Source of the DNA: SABI01 sp028532915
Lineage (GTDB): Bacteria > Spirochaetota > Spirochaetia > Sphaerochaetales > Sphaerochaetaceae
Length of the DNA: 64,000 nt
Direction of reading: 5' to 3'
Assembly (NCBI GenBank): GCA_963677225.1
Contig: OY781923.1
Coordinates: 434,001 to 498,000, forward strand
How positions within the stretch are numbered: the stretch's first letter is position 1; the number at the start of each line of letters is the position of its first letter. The notes beneath the pieces were generated by a model that had not been told where the DNA came from, did not search any database, and was given only the letters and a program-made list of their open reading frames with translations. Position numbers and translations under genes: made by a program. Shown piece after piece: positions 60,295 to 64,000 of this stretch.

Positions 60295-61857
60295 ATGAAA
60301 AAGTTTTTGATGCTGCTTGTTCTATCGTGTGCTGTACTGATGACTGTCGGTGCCCGCGGAGTATCGGAAGGGGTTTCATCTGGTGAAGATGAGACGCTGG
60401 TCGTTGCCGTTCAGGCACTGCCTATCACGGCAGTACATGCGATGGCCGAGATGTCCAATGTCTCAGAAAGGATATTCTACAGTGTCGAGGAGACTCTGAT
60501 CAAAACGGATTACCTTGATGACGGGAAGATGAAACCTGCTCTGGCTGAAAGCTGGAAGCTGCTTGATGAAAAGAGTGTTGAATTCACCCTCAGAGAGGGC
60601 GTTCTCTTTCATAACGGCGAAGAGATGACAAGCGAGGATGTCGCCTTTACCTTCGGTTCTCAGATACTGACAGGAGAAGATGCTCCCGGAAAAGCTGTCG
60701 GAGGAGCATTTCTTTCGAACATCGAATCGGTCGAGGCTGTGGACAGATACACCGTGAGAATCACAGCGAAAAGTCCCGATGCCCTCCTTATTACCAGGTT
60801 CGCCAACAATCCGACCCAGATCATCAGCAAAAAGGCATATATGGAAAGCGACGGGTGGGAAGAGTTCTCGAAGATGCCGGTCGGTACAGGGCCCTACAGG
60901 ATCGTCGAATTCACCGATAACGTACGTATCGTCCTCGAACGGTTCGAAGATTACTGGGGTGAAGATGCAGGTACCGCATCGAAAATCGAATTCAGGTATG
61001 TTCCCGAACTTTCCACCAGGATCGCAGGACTGCGAAGCGGCGAATTCGACATCATCACCGAGATCCCGCCGGATCAGGCGAAAGCAGTTGATGCGATGAG
61101 TGGTGTGAAGGTCGTCGGAGGACCTGTTCTCAACATCTACGGAATGTTCTTCGATGAGACAAACTCCTCACCGATGAAAGACAAAAGAGTGAGAGAGGCT
61201 ATGACTCTGGCTGTAGACAGAGAACTCCTTGTCGAAACACTCTTTTCAAATCTGACCACTATCCCCCGAAACTGGCAGATGAGAGTCTTCGGTGATATGT
61301 ACCTTGCCGATTATCCCGAGGTGGAATACAACCCGCAGCGGGCGAAAGAACTGCTCAAAGAGGCGAATTATCAGGGAGAGAAGATCATCTACCGTTCACT
61401 TCCAGGCTATTACACTCTAGAACAGACTGTCGCCGAGGCTGTCACGCAGATGTGGCAGGATATCGGAGTGAATGTCGAACTTCAGATCAAAGAGAACTGG
61501 TCCCAGATCACAGAGGACAACGATGAGCGTCACATCATCAACGGATCGTTCAGTGCCTACTATCCCGATCCTGTCGGACAGTTCGAACGCAGATTCGGAG
61601 AGAACGGCGGCGGAGACGGTTCATTCTGGCACAACAGCGAACAGTTCAATGAACTCTGCAGAAAGCTCGAAACCACAGTTTATACTGCAGAGCGCAGAGA
61701 GATTTTCAAAGAGATGCTCGATATGTTCCAGAGCGACCCGAAAGGACTGTATCTGTATAACCTGCCGATGATCTACGCGATTGCAGATGATGTTCAGTGG
61801 GAACCTATTCCCATTCAGGCGATGGATTTCACCGTCCGTGCGCTGAAAGGATTCTAG
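60295..61857 (+). CDS. Peptide/nickel-type ABC binding protein (SBP family 5)
   Basis: This is a 520-residue family 5 extracellular binding protein. ATG 60295 is chosen because AGGAG lies 9 bases upstream and it opens a signal peptide (KKFLMLLVLSCAVLM); a GTG at 60277 would add charged residues in front. The mature part shows LAESWKLLDEKSVEFTLREG, GPYRIVEFT and DKRVREAMTLAVDRELL, typical of DppA/OppA proteins. Family members bind peptides, but also sugars and oligosaccharides. It starts a GC-richer operon that runs off the right edge. Confidence 0.9.
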   Translation: MKKFLMLLVLSCAVLMTVGARGVSEGVSSGEDETLVVAVQALPITAVHAMAEMSNVSERIFYSVEETLIKTDYLDDGKMKPALAESWKLLDEKSVEFTLREGVLFHNGEEMTSEDVAFTFGSQILTGEDAPGKAVGGAFLSNIESVEAVDRYTVRITAKSPDALLITRFANNPTQIISKKAYMESDGWEEFSKMPVGTGPYRIVEFTDNVRIVLERFEDYWGEDAGTASKIEFRYVPELSTRIAGLRSGEFDIITEIPPDQAKAVDAMSGVKVVGGPVLNIYGMFFDETNSSPMKDKRVREAMTLAVDRELLVETLFSNLTTIPRNWQMRVFGDMYLADYPEVEYNPQRAKELLKEANYQGEKIIYRSLPGYYTLEQTVAEAVTQMWQDIGVNVELQIKENWSQITEDNDERHIINGSFSAYYPDPVGQFERRFGENGGGDGSFWHNSEQFNELCRKLETTVYTAERREIFKEMLDMFQSDPKGLYLYNLPMIYAIADDVQWEPIPIQAMDFTVRALKGF

Positions 61858-61860
61858 ACT

Positions 61861-63822
61861 ATGAATGTTCAGATGACACTGCCGGATGAGAAGATCCTGT
61901 CGGTACAGAATCTGTGTGTGACCTTTCAACAGAAGGGAAAGGACATAGAAGCTGTCAGAGATGTGAGTTTCGACCTGTATGAAGGGGAGATCTTCGGCAT
62001 CATCGGCGAAACAGGTTCCGGAAAGAGTGTCACCTGCAAAGCTATCACACGACTGCTTCCCGATAACGCGAAGATATCGGGGAGCATACTATACAGAGAC
62101 AATGACCTGCTGAAAGAGTCGAGACGGTCCATTGCCTCCTACAGAGGCAGTGAGATCGCAACGATCAGTCAGGATCCGATCGGATCGCTGAATCCGATTA
62201 AGACGATCTTTCATCATCTGAAACAGGCTCTGCTCAGGACCCGACCGGATGAGCGTGACTACCGCAGTCGGTCCGAACACCTTCTTCAAGAGGTTCATAT
62301 TCCCTCACCCCAAACCAGGATGGATGATTATCCGTTTCAGTTCTCGGGAGGTATGGCTCAGAGAGTTCAGATCGCGATGGCGATGAGTACTCACCCGAAG
62401 ATCCTCATCGCCGATGAACCTACCACAGCGCTGGATGTCACTCTCCAGAAGAAGATTCTTAAAGAGATGAAACTGCTGTGCCTGAAAAAGAATGTTGCGA
62501 TGATCTTCATCTCGCATGACGTGTCGCTGGTCGGACAGCTGTGCGAAAGGGTGGCTGTCATGTATCACTCCTCTATTGTCGAAATGGGAAATGTCGATGA
62601 CATCCTCACGTTTCCTCTCCATCCCTATACTACAGCTCTTTTGGCTGCAGTTCCGAAAATAGGGAAAAAAGAGACCGTCGCCGCCATCTCGGGCGACAGT
62701 CTTGCAGGAGATGTGACGGTCGAAGGATGTGATTTCGCCCCGCGCTGTCCGTATGCGAAAGAGGTCTGTCACAAAGAGAAACCTCCTGAGATCTCTGTAG
62801 GACAGCGGATCGTAAGGTGCCATTTCCCTCTGTTCGACGGGGTGAAATCTGCACAGCCGGCCTTTATGAACACAAGGGCGATCGATGCGGATAATGTGCT
62901 TATGAAGGCATCGTATGTGAAAGTGGATTTCCCGATTTTGAAGGCCGGCGGGATTCGCGACACCTTCACTGCTGTGAATGAAGTCTCCTTCGCTTTACGG
63001 AAAGGGGAGATATTCGGGATAGTGGGAGAATCCGGGTGCGGCAAATCGACGTTAGCTAAAGCCCTCGTCGGGCTCAATACTCCAAGCTACGGAATGATCG
63101 AAGCGTTCGGACAGACGCTTCACACTTCGGGTTTCTCCTATCCTGAATATACAAAGAAGGTGCAGTACGTCTTTCAAGATCCTCTCGGAGCACTCGATCC
63201 AAGGATGACGATTCTCGATCAGGTTGCAGAACCTCTTGTCATCCATTCGGTCTGCGATGCTAAAGAGGCTCTCTCGAAAGCCCATCAGATGCTGACCGAA
63301 TGCGGTCTGCAGAGCTCTCTCTTTCACCGCAAACCGTATAACCTCTCCGGAGGTCAGCGCCAGCGCTCTCTTGTGGCGCGGGCGCTGATAGTTGAACCCG
63401 AGATACTGATATGTGATGAGCCGGTAAGTGCGATGGATGTGTCGGTTCAGGCTCAGATCATGAACCTGATAAAAGATCTTGCTCACAAGAGGAACATGAG
63501 TGTCATCTTCATAAGTCACGATCTGTCGGTCATTTTCAATATGTGTGACACGGTTGCCGTGATGTACAAAGGATCGTTCGTCGAACGATCGGATGTCGAC
63601 ACACTCTTTTTCAATGCGAAACATCCTTATACACAGCAGCTCATCGACTCAATCCAGTCCTTCTCTTCTTCGGAGATCCGGGTGAAAGCCGATGAGTCTC
63701 ATTCGGTTCATGCCTGTGCTTTCTATGAACGCTGTCCGAAAAGAAAGAGTGTCTGTGCTCAAAAATCACCGAAACTAACCACCTGTGGAGTATCACATGA
63801 AGTTGCCTGTTTCTACTCATGA
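61861..63822 (+). CDS. Fused oligopeptide-type ABC ATPases (DppD-DppF in one chain)
   Basis: This 653-residue protein carries two complete ATPases that are usually separate genes. The first has GETGSGKSVTCK, FSGGMAQRVQIAMAM and ILIADEPTTALDVT, followed by the peptide-transporter Cys motif FAPRCPYAKEVC. The second has GESGCGKSTLAK, LSGGQRQRSLVARAL and ILICDEPVSAMDVS, with a second Cys motif YERCPKRKSVC. Fusions of this kind are known in several bacterial groups. It starts 4 bases after the binding-protein gene and overlaps the permease gene by 26 bases. Confidence 0.93.
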   Translation: MNVQMTLPDEKILSVQNLCVTFQQKGKDIEAVRDVSFDLYEGEIFGIIGETGSGKSVTCKAITRLLPDNAKISGSILYRDNDLLKESRRSIASYRGSEIATISQDPIGSLNPIKTIFHHLKQALLRTRPDERDYRSRSEHLLQEVHIPSPQTRMDDYPFQFSGGMAQRVQIAMAMSTHPKILIADEPTTALDVTLQKKILKEMKLLCLKKNVAMIFISHDVSLVGQLCERVAVMYHSSIVEMGNVDDILTFPLHPYTTALLAAVPKIGKKETVAAISGDSLAGDVTVEGCDFAPRCPYAKEVCHKEKPPEISVGQRIVRCHFPLFDGVKSAQPAFMNTRAIDADNVLMKASYVKVDFPILKAGGIRDTFTAVNEVSFALRKGEIFGIVGESGCGKSTLAKALVGLNTPSYGMIEAFGQTLHTSGFSYPEYTKKVQYVFQDPLGALDPRMTILDQVAEPLVIHSVCDAKEALSKAHQMLTECGLQSSLFHRKPYNLSGGQRQRSLVARALIVEPEILICDEPVSAMDVSVQAQIMNLIKDLAHKRNMSVIFISHDLSVIFNMCDTVAVMYKGSFVERSDVDTLFFNAKHPYTQQLIDSIQSFSSSEIRVKADESHSVHACAFYERCPKRKSVCAQKSPKLTTCGVSHEVACFYS

Positions 63823-64000
63823 TCTCGCAGACCGGATCTTCCGGTCTCACCGCTATTTCTGGATAAAGCTGGTAAGGGCCGCCATCACCTCGTTTCTCAT
63901 TCTGGTTCTTTCCTTCTTCATGATCCATTCGTCGGGCAATCCCGCCCAGATCTTTCTCGGTGGAGAAGCGACACCCGAGATGGTGGCGGCCTTCAATGTC
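63797..64000 (+). CDS. Oligopeptide-type ABC permease DppB (partial)
   Basis: The frame from ATG 63797 is open for 68 codons to the right edge. It has a short polar start, a membrane span (TSFLILVLSFFMIHSS) and then SGNPAQIFLGGEATPEMVAAF, the typical periplasmic segment of DppB/OppB permeases. GGAG lies 6 bases upstream within the ATPase gene. The rest of the transporter should follow outside the window. Confidence 0.88.
   Translation, partial: MKLPVSTHDLADRIFRSHRYFWIKLVRAAITSFLILVLSFFMIHSSGNPAQIFLGGEATPEMVAAFNV

Overview
The window looks like chromosomal DNA of a spirochaete, most likely a Sphaerochaeta-like heterotroph. The main clue is the family of exported binding proteins. Their signal peptides end in short F-A-x-G or similar sites followed by Ser/Thr/Glu-rich starts (residues near the cleavage sites at 11838, 17183, 32533, 39819 and 57839). 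Sugar and organic-acid transport genes are also unusually dense. The taxonomic call is inference; there is no rRNA or housekeeping marker here. No tRNA, rRNA or CRISPR array was seen.

Almost the whole window is a chain of catabolic cassettes, each with its own transporter and usually its own regulator. (1) 1-1758: a LacI regulator and a truncated TIM-barrel sugar isomerase. (2) 2129-6856: a purine-type cassette of NCS2 permease, adenine deaminase and a second amidohydrolase, behind a long hairpin-rich leader. (3) 6999-14093: an IclR regulator facing garR, a DapA-family aldolase/dehydratase, tripartite tricarboxylate transporter (TTT) genes tctB-tctA-tctC and an aminotransferase. (4) 14342-22019: a second TTT cassette with a two-subunit transketolase, another garR, tctC-tctB-tctA, a short-chain dehydrogenase and a GntR/FCD regulator, with a strong candidate operator at its promoter.

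(5) 22051-33927: an AT-rich amino-sugar-like cassette. It holds a DegT-family aminotransferase gene cut in two by an intact 1,729-bp IS4-superfamily insertion sequence with a 7-bp target duplication. It also holds divergent NagA- and NagB-like enzymes, a ceramidase-like hydrolase, a ROK regulator, a Gfo/Idh/MocA oxidoreductase and a sugar ABC importer. A near-identical operator-like sequence lies in front of both transcription units. (6) 34238-36951: an orphan protein with PD-(D/E)xK nuclease-like residues, the tail end of a lost LacI-type regulator, and a DUF4432 mutarotase-like protein. (7) 36952-47647: a LacI regulator fused to a complete sugar-binding-protein domain, divergent from an operon that begins with an Anabaena sensory rhodopsin transducer (ASRT) homologue. 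That operon continues with a sugar-binding protein, a large glycosidase-like enzyme, a polysaccharide deacetylase, ABC ATPase, permease and an M24 protein lacking its metal-binding aspartates. (8) 47731-50143: two convergent MFS transporters. (9) 50374-60106: a probable pentitol/pentose cassette (binding protein, ATPase, permease, polyol-type dehydrogenase, transketolase, ribulokinase-like kinase) divergent from a GntR-LacI chimeric regulator. (10) 60295-64000: a dipeptide-type ABC importer with a fused double ATPase, running off the right edge.

The most unusual content is the cassette at 36952-47647: a cytosolic regulator with two different ligand-binding folds facing an ASRT-led sugar operon. 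Other points of interest are the altered NagA/NagB pair, two riboswitch-like leaders with no recognised class, and a hairpin directly after the binding-protein gene in five separate transporter operons. Base composition changes visibly from cassette to cassette, suggesting assembly by gene acquisition.
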